From the NCBI GenBank assembly GCA_022828595.1, contig JAKGHH010000005.1, positions 51,207,655 to 51,271,654 of the forward strand: 64,000 nucleotides of DNA, given 5' to 3'. Below the pieces are notes generated by a model, which was given only the letters and a program-made list of their open reading frames with translations, was not told the origin of the DNA and did no database searches. Shown here piece after piece: positions 8,914 through 20,900 of the stretch. Origin of the DNA: Nelumbo lutea (Eukaryota; Streptophyta; Magnoliopsida; Proteales; Nelumbonaceae). A program made the translations under genes and the position numbers. The number at the start of each line of letters is the position of its first letter. Within the stretch, counting starts at the first letter, position 1.

Positions 8914-11900
8914 ATGGCAAAGAGCCTCGAAGGCTTTCAACCCATGTTCGGGAAACCGAAAGCAGAGTGGGAGGTCCCAAGTTCTCTCCCTTTGCTTCCT
9001 TTCATGTTCCATGTCCACGCCTTGGACTCGTTTCACCTCAGAGTTCATGTGACGGATTTTCAATCTTGTACTTGGGCGGCCACTCGGTCCATTGAACAGC
9101 TCGAAGACTTGGTGAGATTTCTCTTTCTTTTCTCTCCATTGTTTCTCTTTTGCTCAACTTGACAGACAAGCAACTCATTTTATAAGCATGATTAATTCAA
9201 ATTCGGAATCCAAGTAATTGATTTCCTGCTACTTTTTTAAGCCTAACGAGCAAAATCAGCATAAGAAACACATATGTGCATTTGAGAAAAGCCCTATCTA
9301 CGAACCCTTTTTGGAACTTACAATTTTATTTGTTTTAAGTTTGGGGTTTGTTAGATTTGCACTGGGCTGGGATGAAAAGGGAACTTATTTTTTTGGTTAA
9401 TAGGTGAAAAGGGAGCATGGGATGCGTGCATGTGAGCAAATTTAATTATGAATTAATTACTTTATTGACTTTTTGTACCTTGCCCTTTTTCTGTGCAGAG
9501 GGATGATATTGGTATTGGTGGTTCTTGGTCTGACTTTATTGATTATCTCATAGCGTCCGTGAGATCTGAAAATGTCAAACTTGTTTTGAGTCGTCCATCG
9601 AAATCAGCTGGTGGCACTGGTGATCGATTTTGTTCTCAATCCTTGTTTTGCTAGTAAACAGTGGAATAATCTTTTTTTTTTTTCGGGAATGTAGCTATAT
9701 TATTTGAGCGAGTAGATCACTTTTTTTCTTAATAGCTATGCTGTTTATTGTTTGGTAACTGCATTTTAAAGATATGGTTCTCATCAGATTAATAGCATAA
9801 TTGGCATAGAACTGATAGGCACATGCCATGCAAAGTTGCAAAATGAAAGAAAAATTAAACTCCAGAAGTTATAGAAGAAGCTTCCCATTTTTGGGTTTGT
9901 TTAGCAATAGTCCAATGATAAGTGCAAATGATTTTTTTTTTGGTAGGTTGATAAATGCAAGTGAGATTCACTAAAGGTTGCGGTTTCATTTGCACTGCAG
10001 AAGCTTTGCTTTTGTCTGCAGAGTCATTTTAATTTGGAGATCGTTCCCCCTCCTCACCAGATTTTATTAAAATCTGCAGTAACTAAAGTATAATGCTAAG
10101 AGGGGGAAGGAGAAAATCGTTATATGGATGTGAGTATTCTAGATGTTTGCTTTGATTCCTCAGAGAAATAAGTTGTTGCAATTTTGTTGTAAAAAGAAAA
10201 ATCTTCACAAGATTAATAAAAATTAATTAACTTAACAATCTGCATAGAAGAGGGAAAATTATGTGTATAGCTAGAAACAAATGGCTTTAAATTGCTATGC
10301 TATTCAAAATCTGTATTCTTGTTGCTGAAGAATGGTAATGAAGGGCTGAATGAATAGGGACTTGGGAAACCGTTAAATACTTTACCTTTTTTTTTATCAG
10401 AAACCACAAAGAAGAATTTTATTAATGACTAAAGGAAATAGATACAACAAGGAGCTGTGAACAACAAGCATGCCCAATACAAGGCAAGCCACCCAACCGA
10501 TATTACAATTGTGCCCAATACATAAACTGTCTTTGAACACCTTGCTTAGCTAAATTGTCTGCCAAGCTGTTTGCAGATCTTCTAACCCAATGCACTTGAA
10601 TGTTCATATCTTTTGACAGCACCAGGAATCTTCAGAAATCGTTCCTTAGCTGCCAAGTCACCCTCCTCTCCTTTTTTCAGCCATCGACAACTACCTTTGA
10701 ATCCCCTTTAATAATCAATCCGTCAATTCCCAATTCTTTAGCCTTCTCTACCCAGTAAACTGCTGCCAAGAATTCTGCTTTCACCGAATCTCCTTGCTCG
10801 ATTGGGCCTGAAAATAAGGCACTAATATTGCCTCCTTCATATTTAATAACCCCTCCAATACCTAAGGGACTTGGGTTACCCATACTACTACCATCAAAGT
10901 TCAGCTTCTTCCAACCACCCATTGGGAGTGACCAAACTTCTAGGGATCTTTGTTTCCTAGAGGAAGAGCCTAAAGTTTGAAAAAAGTTCCAAGGTTTTTG
11001 TCCAATGGGCAACTTTAAGAATAATACAATCAATTGATGGAGGATATAAATTGAGGGTCTAATGGGTGAAGTGGAAAGGAAGGAAATGCAGAGGGGGTTT
11101 ACAGAAGGGATAGAAAGGACAATTGATGGAGGATATAAGGAAAGGAGTGAGAAGAGAGGGACTTTAGATAATGAGGAAACTAGCAAGGAAGAAACAGTTG
11201 CAGAATTTGTGCAAAAGCTGGGGTGTAAATTGAAGAATCCAAATGATCTAAAAGTTTATCTGCATAAAAAAGAGGATAGTAAGGTAAAGAAAAGAAAGCT
11301 GGGTGAAGTTGAGAGGTTGAAAAGAGATATTGAGGGGGACAAGAAGTTTGAGGTGAGAGGGGATAAAAGGAAAGGGGTTAAGTAGAGGGTGGAGGAATTG
11401 GGGTTAAGCTTGAGAAGTTAAAATGAGAATTCTAAGTTGGAATGTGAGGGGCTTGGGCAGTGTTAGGAAGAGAGCAACAATTAAAGAGGTGATTAAGAAG
11501 TTTAACCCGGATGTGGTAATGATCCAGGAGTCTAAAAGAATGGATTTTGATTGCAAATGGGCAAGGAGTGTGTGGAGAGATAGGGGGATCAAGTGGGTGG
11601 CCGCTCCATCTTGGGGATCCTTAGGCGGGATTGTAACACTGTGGAAAGAAGATATACTAATCGGCTTGGAGGAGCTAATAGGTGGTTACTCTGTTTCCCT
11701 AAAGTTTACACAGGTGGAAGACGGGTACGAATGGGTACTAACAAACGTTTATGGTCCCAATGACTACAAGCAGAGGAAGAAATTGTGGGAGGAATTGAGT
11801 GATGTTAGGGGCCTCTGGGAGGGAACGTGTTGTGTGGGAGGGGATTTTAATGTAGTGTGGTTTATAGAGGAAACCAACAACCCCAGACAGAGTGACAACT

Positions 11901-14900
11901 AGTATGAGAAAGTTCAACCATTTTGTGGATACTTTTGAGCTTAAAGAAATTCCACTCCTAAATAATAACTTCACTTGGGCCAACCTTCAGTCGAGGCCAA
12001 TATGCTCCAGGATGGACAGATTCTTGTTCTCAACAGACTGGGAGGAACATTGGGGTAACCTAGTATCTAGGGCACCCCCAAGAATTACTTCAGACCATTG
12101 GCCTATAGTGTTGTGTAAGGAGGATTTGAGAGGTGATGGACCCACTCCATTCAGGTTTGAAAATATGTGGTTAACCTATCCGGGATTCAGTGAGAAGATC
12201 AGGGAGTAGTGGGAGCAATCTAATCCGGTAGTAGAGTGGGAGGGAATGAGGTTCCACAAGAAACTTCAATTTCTAAAATCACAATTAAAGGAGTGAAATA
12301 GGTTGGAGTTTGGGAGATTAGAGGAAAGGAAACAAGTCCTGCTAGAGCAGATTGAGGATTTGGATATGAAGGAAGAGAGGGGATCCTTTGGAGAGGAAGA
12401 CAGGAAAATGAGATGGGAGTTGAGAAGGCAGATGGAGGATATTCTGATTAAGGAGGAAATAAGTTGGAGGCAAAAATCTAGGTGTAAGTGGCTAAAGGAG
12501 GGAGATAGAAACACTAGATTTTTCCTTCAATGGCAAATGGGAGGATAAAAAAGAATCTCATATCAAAATTGGAAGTAGAAGGAGCAGTCTTGTCGAACTT
12601 GATAGAAATAGCAGAGGCCTTAGTAACTCATTTCAAATCTATATTTAGAAGGCCTTTGAATGAGAGGGTGTGGTTGGAGGGTTTGGAGTGGCCGACTATA
12701 AGTGCAGAAAACAGAGAATGGCTGGAAAAGAGGTTTGATCCGGAAGAGATAAAGGCAACAGTATTCTTAATGGATAGGACAAAAGCTCCAGGCCCAGATG
12801 GCTTCACAATGGCTTTCTATTAGGATTGTTGGGATATAGTGGAGAAGGATCTTAGGTCAGTCTTCGAGGAGTTTCACAGTAGGGTAATAATTAATCCGGG
12901 CTTGAACTCAACTTTCATTGCTTTGGTCCCAAAGAAGAAAGAGGCATCACAACCTAAGGATTTCAGACCTATTAGTTTGGTGAATAGCTTGTATAAAATA
13001 ATTGCAAAGTGTTGTCCCTTAGGATAAAGAAGGTCCTCCCCTCTATTATTGCACCCAACCAAGGAGCTTTTGTAGAGGGAAGACATATCACTGATCAAAT
13101 CCTCATTGCAAATGAGAGTCTGGTGAGCTTCAAGAAATCTAAGAAGAAGGGAGTGATATGCAAATTGGACTTGGAGAAGGCTTATGACTTAGTGGATTGG
13201 TCTTTTTTAGTGGAGGTGTTGAGAAGCTATGGCTTTGGAGATAGGTGGTGTAAATGGATTTGGGGCTGTATTAGGACTTGTCACTATTCTATATTGGTGA
13301 ATGGAACGGTGGTTGACTTTTTTTCCTGCTTTGAGAGGTATAAGACAAGGAGACCCACTCTCCCCCTTTCTTTTTACCCTGATGGCTGATGTACTTGGGA
13401 GATTGATCCATAGAGCAGACTTGAGGAATCTGATAAAAGGGTGGAGAGTTGGCAGGGAGGAGGTACCACTGACACATCTCCAGTTTGCAGATGACACAAT
13501 TTTGTTTTGTGAGGGTGGGAATATAAGCTGGATCCAAAATTTAAAATTAGCAATACAACTTTTTGAGCAGATGTCTAACCTCAAGGTGAACTTTGATAAG
13601 AGTTGTGTGGTGGGGTGAATGTGGAGGAGAGGGAGTTAAGGAATTATGCAGGTGTGTTAGGTTATGCAATCTTAGAATGGCCTTTGACGTACTTGGGCCT
13701 CCCTTTAGGAGATAACCCTAAGAATGAAAGCTTTTGGACTCTGGTAGTGGAGAGATTTAAGAAGAGACTTGCGTCTTGGAAGAGAAATTATCTTTCCTTA
13801 GGAGGGAGAGTCACTCTGATTAGGTCCACCCTAGCTAACTTACCTGTGTATTATTTGTCAGTGTTTAAGATCCCCACCAAGGTCTCCAACTTATTGGAAA
13901 AATTAATGAGGAATTTTCTATGGGAGTAGGGAGAGGAGAAGAAAGATCATAGGGTGAGATGGGATGTGGTAATTAGATGTAAAAAACTGGGAGGTCTTGG
14001 GATTGGAAACATCAAGAAAAGGAATATGGCGTTGTTGGGAAAATGGTTGTGGAGGTTCACAGTGGAAAAGGAAAAATTGTGGACAAGGATCGTGGCTAGC
14101 ATACATGGGCTGGAAGACAATGACTGGGATTCTAGAATTGTGGCAAGGGCTACAACTACCTCTCCATGGAAATCCATCCATGATCTGCTTCCAGTTTTCT
14201 CCCCTTGGATCAGGTACGATGTTAACTTTGGCAATTGAATAAAATTTTGGGAACATCTTTGGGTTGGGGTTTCACCTCTGAAGGACCGGTTTCCTTCCTT
14301 GTATGCTTTGTCAGCTTTGAAAAATGAACCTATCTCTTTTTTTTTTAGTTCCTTCAGACTCCACTTCTGGTTTTGGGTGGAACCTCGGCCAGCGAAGGGC
14401 AATTAGGGATACAGACCTGGACAACCTCTTACCTTTATTAGCCATCCTTGAAAATATCTTCCTTGATCCTAATAGGGAAGACACCAGAATTTGGATCCCT
14501 TCTACTTTAGGAACCTTTTCTTGTGCTTCGTTTTTTGAAACCTTAACTCAGTCATCTGTCCCTTCTGGTGTGTCCTTTTCGATTAAGGAATTTTGGAGCA
14601 AGTCCATTCCTCCTCGGGTTGGGTTTTTTTGTTGGGAAATTTTCCTAGAAAGAATAGATACAAATGATCTACTTCAGAAAAAGAGACCCAATTCTTGTTT
14701 ACTTCCTAATAGATGCTCTCTCTATAAAGATGATGGGGAATCCGGTTACCACCTTTTGGTCTCTTGTAAGGTTACTAAAACTATTTGGGAGTGGGTACTT
14801 TCTCGCTTTGGGTGTACTTGGAACCCTCCTAAGAGTGTCCAAGGTTTATTCTCCCCTTCTTTTTTAGATGGCCTAAGAAGCGAGGGAAGATGATGTGGAG

Positions 14901-17900
14901 GAGTATTAGGGCAGCCGTGTGTTGGTCACTATGGGAGGAAAGAAACTCTCGAATATTTTCAGAAAAGGAAAGATCCCTGGAAGAACTATTAGACCTAATA
15001 CTTTTAAGGGCTGACCACTGGCTAAAAACTATGGAACTGTTCTCAGACTTTCCTATTGCTGACCTGTTAAGAAACTGGAAAGAGATAGCAACCTCTACTC
15101 TGTGTAAGAGGACTCTTAGTCCCTTGTGGTCCCCTCCTCCCTCCGGATTTATAAAAGTGAATTTTGATGGCAGTAGCATAAGGAATCCAGGGCCCTCTGG
15201 GATTGGGGGAGTTTTCAGGAATGAGGAAGGGATTGTTATTGCTCTGTTCTCAGGCCCTATTGGAGAAGGAGACTCTATTAGGGCTGAGATCCTTGCAGCT
15301 TTGGAAGGGGTTCAAAGAGCAAGGGAACTAAATATCAATCGGCTGATTTTGGAAGGTTGAAGAAAGAGGACAGTGGCTTGTGGAGTTACAATAATGAAAA
15401 GAAAACATTCTTATGGCTATGTAGAGGCATTGAGATACAATACAGCTAGGTGAAAAGGACTGTTAATTCTTTTGCAGATGGGTTGGCCAAGCAAGGGGTG
15501 AATAGGGAGGTTATTTTTTAATCTTCTTTCATTGTAATGTCTTATCTCCCCCTTTTTTTTGTACCTAAAGCTTCATAATTCTTAATAAAGTTTATGTTAT
15601 TGATAAAAAAAAGGAATAGTACAATCAATTAGCACTCAAGCTTCTCTGGTTCTCCTCAAAGATTCTTGCATTTCTTCTTCCCACATTGTCAAACATACCA
15701 TTGCCCTTGTACATCACCACAAAATCCTACCTCTGTATTTTTGTGCTTCTCAAATCAGAATGGCCGAACAGTTCATCCAAACAGAAGGGATGAACAGTCC
15801 ATCCCACCTTTTTTTTTTGTCTTCAAAGCAGATTTTTCTTTGGTCAATAACTGTAAAAGTTTTATTAATGTAAACAGAATGTACAAGCTGCATAACTGAA
15901 GAAAATGTTTTGAAATGGTAAAAAATTGATATATTCATTCCATTGCCAACCGACCTATTTATACAGTAAGCTGTTGCAATAAATGGAAAAAAATCTTCCT
16001 AAATCAATCCCTATAATTAAGGGACTAATTATTTTAATCCCCACATTTAAGGGATTATACTCTTCCACAATCCTAGGAATACATATTTACACATTCCTAT
16101 TTTTACACAATTACCAAATATATATGCTAACTACCAAATATGCATCTACACTAGTAACCCCATGTTTTCCAACACTCCCCCTCAAGCTGGTGAATAGAGA
16201 TCCTCCATTCCCAGCTTGGCTACAATTCTACGAAAGTTTGTACTACTGAGCCCTTTAGTAAGTACATCGGCCAGTTGTTCTTTTGTAGATACATAGAGAG
16301 TGCAAATCAACTTGCTGTCTAGTTTCTCTTTTATAAAGTGTCGATCAATTTCAATGTGCTTCGTCCTGTCATGTTGAACAGGATTGTGAGTAATATTGAT
16401 GGCTGACTTGTTGTCACAATATAGTTTCATAGGCTCTTCTCGTGGAATCTTTAAATCTTCTAAAATTATCTTCAACCAGAGTAATTCACACACTCCTTGT
16501 GCCATAGCCCTGAACTCTGCCTCTACACTTGACCGAGCCACTACATTTTGCTTCTTACTCCTCCAAGTGACTAAGTTTCCTCCCAAGAAGGTACAATAAC
16601 CAGAAGTGGACTGTCTATCTACTGGAGATCCTGCATAATCAGCATCTGTATATGCTTCAAGAGCCAGTCCCCCATTCCTTCTGAATAAAATTCCTTTCCC
16701 TGGATTGGCTTTCAAATAGTGCAGAATTCGATGAGCAGCCTGCATATGAACTTCTTTAGGATTATGCATAAGCCGACTTATTACACTTACAGCATATGCA
16801 ATATCTAGCTGTGTATGTGCAAGATAAATGAGTTTTCCAACCAGTCTTTGGAACATCTCCTTGTCTACACTTGCATTCTCGTTGGCTTCTCCAAGTTTAT
16901 GATTGGGATCTATAGGCGTGGAAGCTGGTTTACATGTCATATTTCCTGTTTCTCTCAAAAGATCAACAACATACTTTTGTTGAGAGATAAAGATGCCTTG
17001 TTTAGAATGTGCAACTTCAATTCCGAGAAAACACTTTAGTCTCCCCAAGTCTTTTATCTCAAATTCTCTGGCAAGGCAATTTTTCAATGCTTCCTTCTCA
17101 TTTTTATCATTCCTAGTAACGATTATATCGTCCACATAGACTAATAGAGCAGTAACTCCCCTTGAGGTTGTGTGTTTGATAAACAATGTGTGGTCACCTT
17201 GACTTCGCTTGTAACCTGTACTAAGCATCACCTTTGTAAACCTTCCAAACCATGCTCTTGGAGAATGTTTGAGACCGTATATTGCTTTCTTCAACTTACA
17301 AACTTTGTTTCCCTTAATGCCTTCTCCAAAACCTGGTGGAATGTCCATGTATATCTCCTCTTCTAGATCACCATGGGGAAACACATTCTTTACATCAAAG
17401 TGTTGCAAATCCCAATTATAGTTAGCAGCCAAAGACAACAACACCCTTACTGTATTCATTTTAGCTACTGGGGCAAAAGTCTCCTGATAATCTACCCCAT
17501 AAGTCTGTGTATATCCCTTGGCTACCAGTCGTGCTTTGTACCTTTCTAATGACCCATCAGATTTGTACTTAATTGCGAACACCCATTTACAACCTACAAC
17601 CTTCTTGTTTTTCGGTAGATCCACAACTTCCGACATGTTGTTCTTTTCTAGTGCCTTCATTTCCACTCTCATGGATTTTTTCCACTCCTTATTAGAAAGT
17701 GCCTCGGCTAGAGTATTAGGAATTGGAATGGTGTTAAGGCTGGCTAGAAAGCTTTTATGGGGTTTAGAGAATCTTTGGAATGACACAGATTTGGCTAAGG
17801 GTACAATGGGCGTTTGGTGCATTCTTTGGTTCCTTTTCTCAGGGCAATAGGTAGGTCATACTCATACTTAGACTGTGAAGGTACAGGTTCAAGTTCTGAA

Positions 17901-20900
17901 CATCCCTCATTTCTAGGATTAGGAGTTGAATCTTGGACTTGCACAAGTTGAGGATCTGGATTTCTTCTCCTAGAGTAAACCTGCATATATCTCACATCAT
18001 CATGCACATCATTGGTGGGGTTAACCGTGTCTGGATTTGGTTCAATGGTCGGGTTGTTTGACTGTTGTTGAGGCTTGGAAATGTGGGGCTCAAAGGAATG
18101 TGACTTAGAAGGATGTGATTCTTGACGATTGGATGATTGTGAGGAGGGTAATACATCTAGGGACTCAGAGGAATGTGACTCAAAAGGATGTGATTCTTGA
18201 CGGTTGGATGACTGTGAGGAGGTTAATACATCTAGGGAGAGTAGATCCGAGGCCTTACCTTCCATTAATGAGGGCTCCCTCTGAAGATAAGGTTGAGTGA
18301 AAAAGGATTGTCTCTCCTCAAATGTGACATCGATGGAAGTGTAGAATTTTCTGGTGGCTGGATGATAACATTTATAACCTTTCTGAGTTGGGGAATATCC
18401 CAAGAAGACACACCTGATTGCTCATGGATCTAATTTTCCCTTATTATGGACATGAACAAAGGCAGTGCAACAAAAAATTCTTGGTGTGAGATTATTCGAG
18501 GTTTGAATATTAGGGTAGAATTGAGAGAGGACTTGTATTGGGCTTCGGTTGTCAAGAACTTTAGATGGTAGTCTATTTATGGTGTATGCGGTGGTAAGGA
18601 CAGCTTCCCCCCAATATTGTTTTGGGACCTGGTTTTGAAAGAGAAGGGCTCGGGTGGTTTGCAATAGATGGCCATTTTTCCTCTCAGCTACCCCATTCTG
18701 TTGGGGAGTGTTAACACAGGAGGATTCATGCACAATGCCTTCTTTCTGAAAAAATGGGGACAAATTCTGATTAAAATAATTTGTAGCATTATCAGATCGA
18801 AACCTTTTGATATTCACACCAAACTGAGTTTGGACCATGTTATGAAAGTTGGGAAGAATGGTGCCCACATTAGATTTAGACTTAATAAGAAAAATCCATG
18901 TGACCCTAGTGCAATCGTCAATAAAGGTGACGAACCATCTAGAACCAGTAACGTTGGGAATTCGAGAAGGGCCCCATATATCCGAATGGATCAAATAAAA
19001 AGGTTGAAGATCTTTTATTGCTGATTGGGAAAAAAACCCTTTCGTGTTTAGCAAATTCACAAACATCACAATAAAAGGTTTCAACATCAATTCCTTTAAA
19101 CAAGGAATGAAACATTGTTTTTAAAATAGGAAATGAAGGATGACCGAAACGAAATTGATGACGCCAAATTAAATCTTTATTGGAGGTAGATAAGAGTGAC
19201 TCGTGTATGACATGCATAACAGTGTGAGATGGTTTGCTGGTTGCTTCAAGGTAGTAGAGTCCATCCCTTTCCTTAGCAAGTCCAATCTTTTTCCCCGAAA
19301 CTTGGTCTTGAAATACACAGTAAGAAGGAAAGAACACAACATTGCAGTTCACATCCTGGGTGAGTTTATGTATAGAGATAAGGCTAGTGGATAACTTAGG
19401 AACATGAAGCACATTTTTAAGTAATAGGGGTGGATTAATCTGAATATTCCCAATTCTTGCCACTGTGGTGAAAGAACCATCAGCAATAGAAATTTTCCTA
19501 CTACTAGGACAGGGTGTATAGGTGAGAAAATGTAGTGAAGAGGGTGTCATGTGGTCAGTAGCTCCAGAATCAAGAATCCATGGAAAAACACTAGCCGAGG
19601 CATGTAATCCTAGAGATAAAGACTCACCTGAGAGAGCAAGAGCGGTAGAACCACTTCCTGGTTTCAAGGATGCCAGGAAACCCCTTAGTCTTTCAATTTC
19701 ATCATCATTAAATGGCCCCCGACGTGACTGCGGGATTGTGGAGACATTATGGGCCTGTTGAACTGTTTTCGAAACTCCTCGGTTGCCCCATTCCTTGCTG
19801 GATGTGGGAGCACTTGTTGCAGTCACGTCGGACATTGTCAATGGAGGAAGAATAAGGCTAGCGGTGAAAGGAGAATAAAGAAGGAAGAAAAGAAACACTG
19901 CTGATTACAGATCAGCTCTAAAGGCTTGGCAATGAAGGCCGAAAAAAAATCTCAAGGTTGGCAAACCTTGAGCTCTGATACCATGTTTTGAAATGGTAAG
20001 AAACTGATATATTCATTCCATTGCCAACCGACCTATTTATACAGTAAGCTGCTGCAATAAATGGAAAAAAATCTTCCTAAATCAATCCCTATAATTAAGG
20101 GACTAATTATTTTAATCCCCATATTTAAGGGATTATACTCTTCCACAATCCTAGGAATACATATTTACACATTCCTATTTTTTCACACATTCCCATTTTT
20201 ACACAACTACCAAATATAGATGCTAACTACCAAATATGCATCTACACCAGTAACCCCACGTTTTCCAACAGAAAATAACATAAGACAAAATCTTCACCTA
20301 CTTAACTAGTTTGTAACAGAGATATGGAACTATTTTCTAAAGAGCTTAAAGGTCAGCTGGAGTATGCCTACCTCAGTTAAAGAATGCTTGGAGGCTTGGC
20401 ACATACCGGGGATGACAAAGAAGGGGAAGTTACGCTGGTTCTCTTTACCTCTGGCTATTTTGTGGGCAGTATGGACTGAAAGGAACAGGGCTATTGAAAC
20501 CTCTTGGCCCTCTTCTGAAGCTGAGGTCATTAACAAGGCTATTGAGCTTCTTTGGGGCTGGCTGTCTATACACAGGATTTAAAGAAGATACAGCTGATTG
20601 TAATTTTTTGAAGGTGACCTTTTTTTGAGGTCCTTTTGTTTATGTTTTGTACAGCTTCTCATTGTACAAAGGACCGGTTGATTAGTACAATTATACTTTA
20701 CCTTTTCTAAAAAAAAATCAATGATCCATCAATTGCTTGGTAATATTTGTCCCTAGGAAAATAGTGCAAGCAAATGGAGAGAGGGGGTGGGGGAGAATAG
20801 AAACCCTAACTAGTGGGTAAGTAACAGCTGTTATTTTTCCTATGTATAGTACCCACAGGGGTACTATTGTACTTTTACTCTTTTTTATTTTAGTTGCTGT

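Larger units (their letters stand above)
15906..20270 (-). mobile_element. Copia-1: Ty1/copia element, LTR to LTR, gag-deleted
   Basis: LTRs lie at 15906-16174 and 19984-20270, both TG...CA, and are about 97% alike by eye apart from an 18-bp insertion in one. A 5-bp TSD GAAAA sits at 15901-15905 and 20271-20275. On the minus strand the 5' LTR is followed by TGGTATCAGAGC, the initiator tRNA-Met primer-binding site. The polypurine tract GAGGGGGAG abuts the 3' LTR. The domain order protease, integrase, RT, RNase H defines copia. At 4365 bp it is short because most of gag is missing. It sits in intron 2, antisense to the host gene. Confidence 0.95.

Noticed and set aside
11062..11385. Lys/Glu-rich 107-codon frame as a separate gene
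   Set aside because: It lies inside LINE-B between its TSD and the endonuclease, so at most it is the tail of LINE ORF1.
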